The notes beneath the pieces are model-generated. The model had not been told where the DNA came from. It worked only from the letters and a program-made list of their open reading frames with translations, and made no database searches. The translations under genes were made by a program, and so were the position numbers. A stretch of 21,053 bases of DNA, from the IMG/VR virus record IMGVR_UViG_3300030430_002929, positions 886-21,938 of that record. The stretch is one strand, 5' to 3'. Source of the DNA: a virus. This document shows, piece by piece, positions 1 through 7,639 of this stretch (positions within the stretch are counted from its first letter, which is position 1; the number at the start of each line of letters is the position of its first letter).

Positions 1-1582
1 TGGCACTTATTGACGCTGCGGCTTGTGCAACAATAGCCGCAATGTCAATCGCTGAACCAATGTTATTACTAGCTATGAGCGCTCTTCCTACTCCAAACAT
101 TGCAGGATTGAAAAGACCTAAAGCTGCTGTGGTAGCTCTGATTGAAGCGTTTGAAGATCTTGTATTTATTATAACTTCGCCTATAGCTGATGCTTTTTCT
201 GCTATGATAGTAGCTATTTGTAATGCTTTGTTTTCACCAGCCAAACTTTCTAATATGGAACTTATAGACCTAATAGAATCTACTGTTCTGAAAGCAGTAT
301 CTATTTTCATTTGCTCAACTACTTCTGTAGCCATAGCAATCATTCTTTGTCTCTCAAGAAATTCTTTAGAAAAGTCGTCAAATTCTTTCAGACCTTTCTT
401 GCCTACTTCTACAAGTTCTTCTTGTGCTTGTTTTCTAATTCTAAGTTGTTCTACAGTGATTCCTAACATTTGAGCTTCTATAATCTCTAACATTGTAAAA
501 TCATCTTCTAAGAAGCCCTTTAATTGCTTTGCTCGTTTTCTTCTAGCAGACTTAATTCTACCAGAAGACTCTTCATCGTCAATTTCGCCACCAGAAACTA
601 TTGTTGCAGTCAAAGAATTAATACGCTCTATAATAGGCTTTGCTTCTTCTTCAACTTCATTAGAAAAAGACTCAAAAGTATTTTTTATTTCATCTGTTGT
701 TTGCTCTCTTAAAGCAGGTGAAATTTGTCCAATTAAAGTTGTTTCTCTAGCAGTTGTTAAAGCAACACCTTCTTCTTTTAAAAGTTTAGTAATAGCTTTA
801 AACCTTTCTTCTTCGTCTTTAATTAGATTTATATTCTCTATTTTACCTTGTAATGCAAGAATTTTTGAATTTTCTCTTACCAAATTATCAATCTCAATTC
901 TAGCGGCTTGAGTTAATATGTATCTATTTATTTTTTCTCTTACTATATCTAAACCATTGCCATATGCAAAATCTTCTTTTTTCAAAGTTGGCACTAACTT
1001 TATAAGTTCTTGAGTTGCAACAATTCTTTCTTTTTCAGTAAGATTTAATGTTTCAAGAGAATTTACATAAGAGTCTATCACTACAACTTTTGCACTTAAT
1101 TCGTCTAGTGATTTACTTAAACTTTCTGTTCCTCTTTTTGCTGCTCTGGCTCTTTGTGCAAAAGTTTCTAACAATGCTATAACTATTTGAAAACCTAGAA
1201 TAATACCTAGCGGCCCTTTAATTTGTCTACCTAATATTTGAAAAGCATTACCTACACCCCCTGTTGAAGCTATTAAAGTGGTAAATAGTGTCGCTAATTG
1301 TGACAAGTTATTTGTTATCGCAGTAATTCCAAAAGGTAAATCTGAAATCGTTCTACCAAGTTCTACAAGAGTTGCTCCTGCAAGACCTGATTTGTCTACT
1401 TGTTTTTTCTGAGCTTCAGTTAATTGTTTTGTAGCTGTAGTTGTTATATCGGTAGATCTTCTTACATTTTTTAATTGTTTGTCTACTTCACTTAAAGATA
1501 CGCTAACTCCATTTAATCTTGCTTGTGCTTTTCCGTCAACAAGTTCTATCTCTATTAAATATTTACTTTTTGCTACTGCCAT
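1..1582 (-). CDS. Tail tape measure protein (partial, N-terminal 527 residues)
   Basis: The reading frame is open from an ATG at 1582 to the left edge, so at least 527 residues are visible and the C-terminus is missing. The N-terminus (KYLIEIELVDG) is followed by long helical, Ala/Lys/Glu-rich coiled-coil sequence. A hydrophobic glycine-rich stretch at about residues 85-140 includes GPLGIILGFQIVIALLE, and the visible end is Ala/Ile-rich. This composition is typical of phage tape measure proteins, which span the tail tube, set its length and help the DNA enter the cell. The gene overlaps the end of the 45-residue gene upstream and closes the visible tail operon. Identification rests on size, composition and position. 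No catalytic domain is visible, although one could lie beyond the edge. Confidence 0.72.
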   Translation of the reverse strand, partial: MAVAKSKYLIEIELVDGKAQARLNGVSVSLSEVDKQLKNVRRSTDITTTATKQLTEAQKKQVDKSGLAGATLVELGRTISDLPFGITAITNNLSQLATLFTTLIASTGGVGNAFQILGRQIKGPLGIILGFQIVIALLETFAQRARAAKRGTESLSKSLDELSAKVVVIDSYVNSLETLNLTEKERIVATQELIKLVPTLKKEDFAYGNGLDIVREKINRYILTQAARIEIDNLVRENSKILALQGKIENINLIKDEEERFKAITKLLKEEGVALTTARETTLIGQISPALREQTTDEIKNTFESFSNEVEEEAKPIIERINSLTATIVSGGEIDDEESSGRIKSARRKRAKQLKGFLEDDFTMLEIIEAQMLGITVEQLRIRKQAQEELVEVGKKGLKEFDDFSKEFLERQRMIAMATEVVEQMKIDTAFRTVDSIRSISSILESLAGENKALQIATIIAEKASAIGEVIINTRSSNASIRATTAALGLFNPAMFGVGRALIASNNIGSAIDIAAIVAQAAASISA

Positions 1583-1710
1583 CTTTTGTGTTTTTTAAAT
1601 GCTTCTTTTAATGTTTTGGGTGCTTGATATTTACCTTTGGCAATGTCAATATAAGGAGACACACCATAGTAATCATCTAATTTCAATAAATCTAAAATAT
1701 GCTTTATCAT
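1573..1710 (-). CDS. Small hypothetical tail-operon protein, 45 aa
   Basis: This 45-residue frame runs from ATG at 1710 to TAG at 1573. Its start overlaps the stop of the 726-residue gene in an ATGA motif, and its stop lies inside the start of the tape measure gene, so all three genes look translationally coupled. The protein begins MIKHILDLLKLDD, has an aromatic stretch (YYGVSPYID) and ends in a strongly basic tail (LKEAFKKHKRWQ). I do not recognise the family. Its place directly before the tape measure gene suggests a tail assembly accessory factor, which is inference only. The tight coupling at both ends is the main evidence that it is a real gene. Confidence 0.6.
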   Translation of the reverse strand: MIKHILDLLKLDDYYGVSPYIDIAKGKYQAPKTLKEAFKKHKRWQ

Positions 1711-3887
1711 TCTATTACTGTGTTTAATAATTCTATTTGACTCTCACCAGTATTTAAATTTGTTGTTATACTATTTATTTGATGCTTTCTTCCTTTATAT
1801 ATAAACTTATCTGCTAGTGTATAGTTTAATAATATCCTTAAAGGGAGAAAGGCTTTGAGTTTAATGATACGATTGCTTCTTGTAAATGTTTGAGAAATAT
1901 AAGATGTATAGTATTGACTAAAGAGCGTATCTGTAAAAAGTAAAGCATTTCCTATATCTTCCTTTATAGCATACTCATTATTTTCATTCTTAAAGTTTAT
2001 ATTCTTTTTTCCATTGGTTGCTGTTGGGTCAAAAGATATTGAGTTGCTAGGCATATTTACTGAGCCATTGATTTCTTCAACAGTGTTAAATGTACCTGAT
2101 GAAGAAATACTATCTACAAAAGATATTGGATTTGCAGATACAGAAGTATATACTGGATAAAACAAAACAGGGTCGCCTATGTAAGCATCATAATCTCCTG
2201 TAGTGGTATCAAAATTATCATCAGCAGAATATCCCCACTGAATTACTGTTGTGGTATCATCATTTAAATTAAGCAGTCTTTCAAACTTCATATGTCCAAA
2301 AGGTGCTTCTACTTTATAAATATTACCAGCTAAGTTTGTATCTGGTTTGTTGTCAAAATTTTCACTTGATTTATTATACTCTTCTTCACCCCAAACAAGC
2401 CCAAAGGCTTGGTTGTGTTGTTTTGCAAGAAGTGTACCTGTGTCTTTATAAGTAAGTTTCACTTCTCTGTAAGGTAACGCTGAGTCAGAAGTATTTTGCG
2501 TTGAGTCTACAAATTCATCTATGGTGTATGGGTTGCCAGAAGATTCTTTGTCTTTATAAAACTCATCTAATGTGTCTACATATATTGTACCATCGGACTC
2601 TACAAAAGCCGTAAGATTAAACATTTTAAAAAGACCTGTTAAGAAATCTATAACACCCATATCAGGTATTTGTTCTGTTATCACAAATTCTGTTACAGGA
2701 GAAATGGTTATTGTTCCAGTAGGCGGAGATCTAAACACATCTGTATTTGCTCCTGATTCTGGTTCTGTATAATCAATCTCCCATTGTAAAGCAAGTGTAA
2801 TACTTGTAGAAGTAGTTACAAAAACCTGATAAGTAGAGCCTTTTTGTATGTCTGAGCTACTTAAAGTAATTGTGCTATTTCCTGAAGCAACATTGTTCAC
2901 ATAAATGCTTGAACCATCTTTTTTAATTTCAATAGCAAAAGTAGCAGAAGCACTTATAATTTTTAACTTCATAGCACTTATAATTACAGAATCTTCAGTA
3001 GTTAATTCTAGTGTAGAAGTGTTCACCATAGTTCCTGCTTCTCCTTGTCCAGCTTGCCAACCATCAACCAAAGCAGCAGTGGTAGCTTCAGAAGTTGCAC
3101 CTTCTAAGTAACCTTTCTTTCTATGAAGCCACATAAATAAATTAAAAAAAGAAGGATTGCTGTCATCAAAGAAATCATTACTAAATGTTATCTGACTATA
3201 TTTTGCTTCTATCGCTTCAATAATTCTTTGTACACGAATAGCATACTTTAAATTATCCCATCTTACTCCGTGTTTATGTCCAGAGTTTTTAAAATATATG
3301 TTACCTACATTTGCTAAATTCTCTCCACTGTTGTAATACAATCTTTGGCTATGAGTAAGTAATGGCACAATTAAATCATTTGCTGCGTTGCTAGAATCTT
3401 TTATAAGAAATTCTTTTATGCCATCATTTGTGCCATCATTCTCTGCAATGTATTTTTGACTTAAAGTATTTAAGTCAGTTAAGTCAGCCAATTTATCGTC
3501 ACCTATTATGTTTTTAAGTGTTACTGTTTCGCCAAAGAAAGTAATTCTATAAGCAAAAGGTTTGTTGTTTTTTAAATCTACCCCTTCTAATTTAACGAAT
3601 CCTTTTTTGAAAGGTATGTTATTTATTTCTATTCTTGCTTCTACAAAAATCCTAGCATCAAACCCATCAGATATATCTGCATTGTAAAAGTGTTTGAATA
3701 ATTTATTATTTGTTTTTGAAGCAGGTACAGAAAAAGATTGAGAGAACTCTGTAAATACTTTTGCAATATCTCTTACTTCTTGTATAGTATCTGTAATAGA
3801 TATTGTTTCATCTTTAAACAAGTCAAGTCTTGTAAAGACTTGTACTTGAGATAAATCTTGAACAAATATTTGAGTGGTTCTTTTCAC
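1707..3887 (-). CDS. Large virion (tail) structural protein, 726 aa
   Basis: A 726-residue protein with a GTG start at 3887, overlapping the stop of the upstream gene (TAGTG). The N-terminal part contains SVPASKTNNKLFKHFYN, an Arg/Lys- and aromatic-rich region, and HKHGVRWDN at about residue 205. The middle (about 260-400) is Ser/Thr-rich and beta-strand-like, and the C-terminus ends in alternating hydrophobic strands. I recall similar proteins from tail modules of Bacteroidota phages but cannot name a family. Size, beta-rich character and position before the tape measure gene fit a baseplate, distal tail or hub-like component. No enzyme motif is visible. Confidence 0.55.
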   Translation of the reverse strand: MKRTTQIFVQDLSQVQVFTRLDLFKDETISITDTIQEVRDIAKVFTEFSQSFSVPASKTNNKLFKHFYNADISDGFDARIFVEARIEINNIPFKKGFVKLEGVDLKNNKPFAYRITFFGETVTLKNIIGDDKLADLTDLNTLSQKYIAENDGTNDGIKEFLIKDSSNAANDLIVPLLTHSQRLYYNSGENLANVGNIYFKNSGHKHGVRWDNLKYAIRVQRIIEAIEAKYSQITFSNDFFDDSNPSFFNLFMWLHRKKGYLEGATSEATTAALVDGWQAGQGEAGTMVNTSTLELTTEDSVIISAMKLKIISASATFAIEIKKDGSSIYVNNVASGNSTITLSSSDIQKGSTYQVFVTTSTSITLALQWEIDYTEPESGANTDVFRSPPTGTITISPVTEFVITEQIPDMGVIDFLTGLFKMFNLTAFVESDGTIYVDTLDEFYKDKESSGNPYTIDEFVDSTQNTSDSALPYREVKLTYKDTGTLLAKQHNQAFGLVWGEEEYNKSSENFDNKPDTNLAGNIYKVEAPFGHMKFERLLNLNDDTTTVIQWGYSADDNFDTTTGDYDAYIGDPVLFYPVYTSVSANPISFVDSISSSGTFNTVEEINGSVNMPSNSISFDPTATNGKKNINFKNENNEYAIKEDIGNALLFTDTLFSQYYTSYISQTFTRSNRIIKLKAFLPLRILLNYTLADKFIYKGRKHQINSITTNLNTGESQIELLNTVIE

Positions 3888-5056
3888 TATCTAATATTAT
3901 TTATTTTATCAAATGCCATATCAAACTCAATGGTGTATTGCGTTAATCTGTCATTAACGCTAGTCTTGTAGGTGACCGATTTTGTTCTAGGTATTACAGG
4001 AGTAATTAATTCTTGGGCATCTGTTATTCTTGTCATCCAGTGTTGTTCCGACAACATTAGTTCTTCTATAACTTGATTGTTGTCATCATTTAAGTAGTCT
4101 GTGTTTAAGACAATTCTATCGTTTCCATTGGTTTGAAATAATTGTTTCTGATGCTGATAAGTTTTATATGAAAGTGTTGATTCGCTGAATATTGACCTTT
4201 TGTAATTTTCTGATGTCACTTCTGTTGATTCCACAGACTTAAGTGTAAAAAATAAATCTTGTAAAACACCAAATTTATTTACAAAGGTAATTTTTACTGG
4301 CTCGTATTTTGAGCAACTAAAAGTTTTTACCTTTAATACTTCTGTACCGCTAGCTGAGTTTATATATACTTCGTCTACTTCTCCTGCATCTATAGAATCT
4401 AAAAAATCATCAAGCAAAGTATTGTCTTCAAATGTACCGCCATCTGCTAAAACTCTTTCTTTATAAGTATCTAATTGGTCGTTTCCAAACACATCTACAT
4501 ATTTCACTTGTGCATTTGTGTTTGTGCTTGAAGATATTGCTACAGTTCTTACTACTTCATTGTTGTTTAAGAAAGAAACAGAACTGGTGTCTTCGGTAAA
4601 CACAGGAACTCTAGTATTAAAGTCATCTACCCTAAATATTGTTTTGTTGGACTGTAGTAAAGTTCTACTCAGTTCTGGATTTACTCCTTCTTCAAAATAA
4701 CCATAACCATCAAAAGCAACATAATCACTGTTTGCGTTTTCTGTACTTGCATCAGTTTTTGTTATCACAATGTCAGCTTCCACCCAACGTACTGGGTCTA
4801 TTTCTGGAGAAGAAGTGCTTTCGTAGTCTCCGCTAAATTCTATATCTAAGTAATCTCTAACAAGTTCTGATATTTCAAATACAACAAAGTTGTTTCCTGT
4901 TAGTGGAGTTTTTTCTACTGTGTATACCGCACTTCCTTTGTTTGTGGTAAATATACCATCATACACAAAAAGACTAAGTACAGCTTTTGATATTGTGCCA
5001 GAGCTAGGTGTTGCTTTTATAAAGAAAGGACTTCTTACGTTTATTTTAGTTGCCAT
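3887..5056 (-). CDS. Tail-module virion protein, 389 aa
   Basis: A 389-residue protein whose ATG at 5056 overlaps the upstream stop codon (TAATG). It is predicted to be mostly beta strand with many Thr, Ser, Asn and Asp residues and has no signal peptide or membrane segment. The start (MATKINVRSPFFIKATP) and the C-terminal region (RTKSVTYKTSVNDRL) suggest a secreted-style or virion beta-sandwich fold. It lies between an HK97 gp10-like gene and the 726-residue virion gene, and both junctions overlap. A structural role in the tail is likely. Whether it is the major tail tube subunit or a distal component cannot be decided from the sequence alone. Confidence 0.5.
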   Translation of the reverse strand: MATKINVRSPFFIKATPSSGTISKAVLSLFVYDGIFTTNKGSAVYTVEKTPLTGNNFVVFEISELVRDYLDIEFSGDYESTSSPEIDPVRWVEADIVITKTDASTENANSDYVAFDGYGYFEEGVNPELSRTLLQSNKTIFRVDDFNTRVPVFTEDTSSVSFLNNNEVVRTVAISSSTNTNAQVKYVDVFGNDQLDTYKERVLADGGTFEDNTLLDDFLDSIDAGEVDEVYINSASGTEVLKVKTFSCSKYEPVKITFVNKFGVLQDLFFTLKSVESTEVTSENYKRSIFSESTLSYKTYQHQKQLFQTNGNDRIVLNTDYLNDDNNQVIEELMLSEQHWMTRITDAQELITPVIPRTKSVTYKTSVNDRLTQYTIEFDMAFDKINNIR

Positions 5057-5505
5057 TATTTAAGGTTTGGGTTTTGTTTCTCTAATTGTTCTTCAGCATC
5101 TAACAAGTAAGCATCTCCAAGTTCTTTGGTTATTATGTCCTGTTTATTCATAAATGATTTTGCTACATAGTCAATGCCTGGATAACCTTTTTTCATAAGT
5201 TTATCACTAACAGCAAAAGCGAATTGTCTTAATGATCTGTTGTTTCTTGGCACAATACCTTTTATACTTGCCCATTGCACCAAAGGTGCAATAGGTGCAA
5301 ATTTACCAGGTCTTCTACCTTTGTCTACTACAGTGTCATATTCTGCTGTATTGAATACTCCAATCTTATTATCAGATGTATCTATTTGAAATGAATTTTT
5401 TAAATTGCCACTTGCAACTCTATTTTTAGCGACAATCTCTTTTGTCATATCACTAATAAGTTGTGTTGCTAATTTATTTAATGTGCCTTGTACTCTTTTT
5501 CCCAT
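5056..5505 (-). CDS. HK97 gp10-like tail-completion/connector protein
   Basis: A 149-residue protein. I chose the ATG at 5505 because it overlaps the previous stop as TAATG, the same junction type as the next gene. An upstream TTG would add two residues. It shows the HK97 gp10-like pattern: an N-terminal helix, then GNLKNSFQI, a short strand, AEYDTVVDKGRRPGKFAP and PLVQWASIKGI. Family members join the head to the tail or complete the tail end before head attachment. Length is normal for the family. Its neighbours, a putative tail terminator and large virion proteins, agree with that role. Confidence 0.72.
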   Translation of the reverse strand: MGKRVQGTLNKLATQLISDMTKEIVAKNRVASGNLKNSFQIDTSDNKIGVFNTAEYDTVVDKGRRPGKFAPIAPLVQWASIKGIVPRNNRSLRQFAFAVSDKLMKKGYPGIDYVAKSFMNKQDIITKELGDAYLLDAEEQLEKQNPNLK

Positions 5506-5966
5506 TAGCAAATACTTACTTCATTGTTTGGAAAAGACACTACTAAATCTACCGCCCATCCTGCTAGTTGATTTTCAAACCTATCTAAAAAAGGTGTTGC
5601 TGTTACATTTGCTTCTATTTGAAAAAGCTCACTGTAACTACTTCCCCTTCTTAGGTCTGAAATGAGAATGTTTGCTTCGGCAAGTAGGCTGTTTAGTATG
5701 TCGTGTAAATTATTGTTTCCGTAAAACTCATCTTCTGTAGAAGGGTCTCTGTTGTCATCTACAATGTCAAGTAGTATTAGGTTTATTGTAAGTTCTAGTT
5801 TGCGTTCTAAGAAAGTTACGTTTCCTAAGCCAATGTGTCCTAAAGGAAATATATCTGTCTTGTTTAGGTTCACTTCAAACAAATCACCAAAAGAAACTGT
5901 TTGTATTGTTTCTGATGCTCTTAGTTTGTCTTTTATTTTATCTAATACTTGATATACCGCTCTCAT
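5505..5966 (-). CDS. Putative tail terminator / minor tail protein, 153 aa
   Basis: A 153-residue protein from ATG 5966. It begins with an amphipathic helix (AVYQVLDKIKDKLRAS), continues with strands around FGDLFEVNLNKTDIFPLGHI, has an acidic loop (about residues 70-85) and ends in strands with WAVDLVVSFPNN. An N-terminal helix followed by a mixed sheet, next to an HK97 gp10-like gene, resembles tail terminator proteins that cap the tail tube. That assignment is inferred from size and position only, because I see no family-specific motif. Its start overlaps the stop of the short frame before it in an ATGA motif. Confidence 0.45.
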   Translation of the reverse strand: MRAVYQVLDKIKDKLRASETIQTVSFGDLFEVNLNKTDIFPLGHIGLGNVTFLERKLELTINLILLDIVDDNRDPSTEDEFYGNNNLHDILNSLLAEANILISDLRRGSSYSELFQIEANVTATPFLDRFENQLAGWAVDLVVSFPNNEVSIC

Positions 5967-6037
5967 TGTTTATATGCTTTTTTAATTTGACTTGCTTCTA
6001 AATCATTTTTCTCTTTCTCAAACTCTAACCACATCAT
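5963..6037 (-). CDS. 24-codon overlapping frame, possible -1 frameshift extension of the chaperone-like gene
   Basis: A 24-codon frame (MMWLEFEKEKNDLEAS...) starts at 6037 in an ATGA overlap with the stop of the 237-residue gene and ends in another ATGA overlap with the next gene. It lies in the -1 frame relative to the 237-residue gene. That -1 frame stays open upstream through a G-AAA-AAG stretch about 35 nt before the upstream stop. It could therefore be translated separately, or as a roughly 30-residue extension made by -1 frameshifting, as in phage tail-assembly chaperones. The encoded residues are charged and helical. The exact product is uncertain. Confidence 0.4.
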   Translation of the reverse strand: MMWLEFEKEKNDLEASQIKKAYKQ

Positions 6038-6747
6038 ACATTGGTGTATGTTAATATATGTAACTTTTTCAATTCGTTGGACAGATCCTTCAGCAAGTGC
6101 ATATATTGACTGATACCATCCCCACTTTTTTCCGAAGGAGTCTTCGCTTGTTGCTGGACTATTCCGTCTGTCTGTTTTTGTAAAGAGCGAAGGGTAGCTC
6201 TCAGTAATTCTCTCCCTAAATTGTAAAAAAAAACCATAGACCCTAAAGCAACAGTTACAGGAGAATCTTTCATTATATCTGCATATTTATCAGACCCTTC
6301 ATATTTTTCTATTTCATAAAACTCACCCTTGCCAGCAACTATCGGTCTGTACATAACAGCCAAAGCTCTATGCATCGTATTCCAGTCACTTATGTATTTT
6401 TCTAAATCTACATATTCTCCAAGAGTCATCTTGTCCATATTCGGCATAAAACCAAATTCAACTGTTTTTCCCTTTGGATCTGTCATTGTAAATCTTCTTT
6501 GTAATATCGCTTTTTCCGACATAATAGAAAGTATGTGAGTTACCACACCATTCAATTCATTGATAGGCAATTCGTATGCTTCCTTGAGTGTTATGTCGCA
6601 AAATATTTCTAGTATCTTGATTCTTACAAAATCTTCTGCCAATTCTTCTTTAGCATTGTCTTGAACTATTTTCGCATACTTCTGATACTTGTGTAAAGGT
6701 ATATCTGCCTGCGTTGCAGGAACTGATAGTTTTATTTTTTTACTCAT
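6034..6747 (-). CDS. Putative tail-assembly chaperone, 237 aa
   Basis: A 237-residue protein, first gene of the late operon. It is mostly helical, with an aromatic and charged middle (PIVAGKGEFYEIEKYEG) followed by SPVTVALGSMVFFYNLGRELL and a Gln/Lys-rich C-terminus. I do not recognise a named domain. Three observations support a tail-assembly chaperone role: it stands upstream of the tail genes, it is helical, and a short -1-frame extension with a candidate slippery AAA AAG follows near its 3' end. Many siphophages have such a chaperone just before the tape measure gene, whereas here about 4.3 kb of tail genes intervene. Moderately uncertain. Confidence 0.45.
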   Translation of the reverse strand: MSKKIKLSVPATQADIPLHKYQKYAKIVQDNAKEELAEDFVRIKILEIFCDITLKEAYELPINELNGVVTHILSIMSEKAILQRRFTMTDPKGKTVEFGFMPNMDKMTLGEYVDLEKYISDWNTMHRALAVMYRPIVAGKGEFYEIEKYEGSDKYADIMKDSPVTVALGSMVFFYNLGRELLRATLRSLQKQTDGIVQQQAKTPSEKSGDGISQYMHLLKDLSNELKKLHILTYTNV

Positions 6748-6795
6748 ATATATATAACTTATTGTGTTTAATAATGTACCAAGCGGTAGTTAAAT

Positions 6796-6811
6796 GTTAA
6801 AGTTTTGTTAA
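6796..6811 (-). promoter_or_regulatory. Phased TTAAC repeat pair upstream of the late operon
   Basis: Two TTAAC units (plus strand GTTAA at 6796 and 6807) are spaced exactly 11 bp, as at four other sites in the window. It lies 50-65 bp upstream of the first late gene. The -7 region at the expected distance (6766-6773, TATTAAAC) matches TAnnTTTG poorly, while TACATTAT at 6771-6778 is a partial alternative. It may be a promoter that depends on an activator. Confidence 0.4.
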
Positions 6812-6869
6812 AATTAGCTTGAAAATACAACAAAGTCAAAAATAATCAGTTATTTATATGTATATAAAC

Positions 6870-6904
6870 GTGGATGCATCCCAAATGCAGACACGTATAT
6901 CCAC
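6870..6904. other. Hairpin in the late leader
   Basis: GTGGAT at 6870-6875 pairs with ATCCAC at 6899-6904, and inside it GCAT pairs with ATGC around a five-base loop. The combined structure could fold in RNA from either strand. It is one of several hairpins in the gene-free leader. Confidence 0.4.
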
Positions 6905-6953
6905 TGAAGGAGATTATACTATATACAATATTTCATTCAAAACATATAAAGTG

Positions 6954-7029
6954 GCACGGCTAAGTGTATTTAGATAATACTGTATTATATACAAGTTTAG
7001 GGTCGTGCTTTGAAAACACTCCCCTAAAC
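6954..7029 (-). other. Two overlapping RNA structures, possible pseudoknot
   Basis: An 8-bp stem (GTTTAGGG 6995-7002 with CCCTAAAC 7022-7029) encloses a 19-nt loop. In minus-strand RNA that loop holds GCACG (7008-7004), which can pair with CGTGC at 6958-6954 downstream, giving an H-type pseudoknot. Alternatively, 6954-7008 folds as one long interrupted hairpin with stems GCACG/CGTGC, CTAA/TTAG, TGTAT/ATACA and ATAATA/TATTAT. The two folds compete for the CTAA segment, so an RNA switch is possible. Confidence 0.45.
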
Positions 7030-7066
7030 ATCTCTATAAAAACAAATAAAAATTAACACATCTAGA

Positions 7067-7115
7067 CCTAAGCTAATCTTCGTTGATTTGATTAAAGATG
7101 GGTACTTACCTTAGG
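7067..7115. other. Hairpin in the late leader
   Basis: CCTAAG at 7067-7072 pairs with CTTAGG at 7110-7115. Inside, ATCTT (7076-7080) can pair with AAGAT (7095-7099), or TAATC with GATTA. This is the first structure that RNA from the putative promoter near 7150 would meet. Confidence 0.35.
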
Positions 7116-7145
7116 AAAAACGCATTTTACGTAAGTAAAAGATAC

Positions 7146-7192
7146 GAAATATATTTTACATACACAAATTTTTTATGTTAAAATTTTGTTAA
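7146..7192 (-). promoter_or_regulatory. Candidate late promoter with phased TTAAC pair
   Basis: Two TTAAC units (plus GTTAA at 7077+100, i.e. 7177 and 7188) are 11 bp apart. Twenty-three bases further along the minus strand is TATATTTC (7153-7146), one mismatch from the Bacteroidota -7 consensus TAnnTTTG. The -33 position has no TTG. The layout matches the better promoters at 7769 and 8692, so this is the likeliest start of the structured late leader. Confidence 0.45.
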
Positions 7193-7252
7193 ATTTTACA
7201 AAAACGGATCCTGTTTTTTTCCAGGTTTCTAAAGTTATATATTGATTTTAGG

Positions 7253-7297
7253 CAAAAAGATATTGCAGGAATCCTGCAAACCAGGTCAAAAAGATAT
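7253..7297. repeat. Palindrome flanked by direct repeats, operator-like
   Basis: TTGCAGGA (7263-7270) and TCCTGCAA (7272-7279) form a perfect 8+1+8 palindrome. CAAAAAGATAT occurs on both sides at 7253-7263 and 7287-7297, 34 bp apart. The palindrome lies between the early terminator and the putative late promoter. This resembles a binding site for a dimeric DNA-binding protein, but no repressor gene is visible in the window. Confidence 0.5.
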
Positions 7298-7298
7298 A

Positions 7299-7333
7299 AA
7301 AAAAAAGGCGCGTTATTTTCATAACGCACCTTT
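7299..7333 (-). terminator. Rho-independent terminator ending the small-gene operon
   Basis: GGCGCGTTAT (7307-7316) and ATAACGCACC (7321-7330) form a 10-bp stem with one mismatch and a four-base loop. On the minus strand it is followed by a run of eight Ts (7306-7299). It lies downstream of the 69-residue gene and separates the early/middle small genes from the late region. Confidence 0.85.
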
Positions 7334-7359
7334 AACACATTTTCAGTGTTTTAACTATT

Positions 7360-7569
7360 TTACATCATTCTGAATTTTTTTTTATATTCAACGCCATAAC
7401 CATTGTTTATAAATAATATTTCGTATTGATAAGTGTCTTTTATATCATTTATAAAGTCTTGTTGTTCCTGGTATGTATCAAAGATCTTTTTTTGCCAATA
7501 ATATTCTTTTACTTTTCTTCTTGCCTTAGCGTGTTTGATGTTGTTTAATATTCTTGCTTTGCTTGACAT
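7360..7569 (-). CDS. Hypothetical small protein, 69 aa
   Basis: A 69-residue protein with a strongly basic N-terminal half (KARILNNIKHAKARRKVKEYYWQKK) written here only in part: KHAKARRKVKEYYWQKK at about residues 12-28. The second half is mixed and aromatic and ends YGVEYKKKFRMM. It has no membrane segment and no motif that I recognise. It stands alone between two terminators, so its transcription needs read-through from the micro-gene upstream or a weak promoter in the 40-bp AT-rich leader. The basic, helical start would suit nucleic acid binding, which is inference. Confidence 0.6.
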   Translation of the reverse strand: MSSKARILNNIKHAKARRKVKEYYWQKKIFDTYQEQQDFINDIKDTYQYEILFINNGYGVEYKKKFRMM

Positions 7570-7609
7570 AATATTTTACTTAAATTAATAATTTGTATTT
7601 ATAGATTAT

Positions 7610-7636
7610 AAAAAAAAGCGCATGACGCGCTTTTTT
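7610..7636 (-). terminator. Rho-independent terminator (bidirectional in form)
   Basis: GCGC at 7618-7621 and GCGC at 7627-7630 with flanking A and T runs form a 10-bp stem with a five-base loop. On the minus strand it is followed by eight Ts. It sits a few bases after the stop of the 33-residue membrane micro-protein gene. Confidence 0.82.
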
Positions 7637-7639
7637 GAA

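Larger units (their letters stand above)
6748..7306. other. Gene-free structured region / late-operon leader
   Basis: About 560 bp with no credible gene on either strand. Read on the minus strand it follows a strong terminator and precedes the late operon. It holds a palindrome flanked by direct repeats (7253-7297), a phased TTAAC pair with a promoter-like box (7146-7192), several strong hairpins (7067-7115, 6995-7029, 6954-7008, 6870-6904) and a second TTAAC pair (6796-6811) just before the first late gene. If the promoter near 7150 is used, the late mRNA would carry an untranslated leader of about 400 nt. No tRNA is visible. Confidence 0.7.

Noticed and set aside
42-473. 143-codon plus-strand frame at the left edge
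   Set aside because: It is antisense to the tape measure gene, which has an open frame over the whole region and protein-like composition. Hydrophobic Ser/Ile-rich content is typical of the reverse complement of a coiled-coil gene.
1707-1730. -1 frameshift joining the 726-residue gene to the 45-residue gene
   Set aside because: The -1 frame upstream of 1710 meets a TAA within a few codons (AAT TAT TAA), so only re-initiation at ATGA is possible.
6870-6904. tRNA or tRNA-like gene
   Set aside because: The two-part stem is too short, there is no T-arm consensus and no anticodon stem of the right size.
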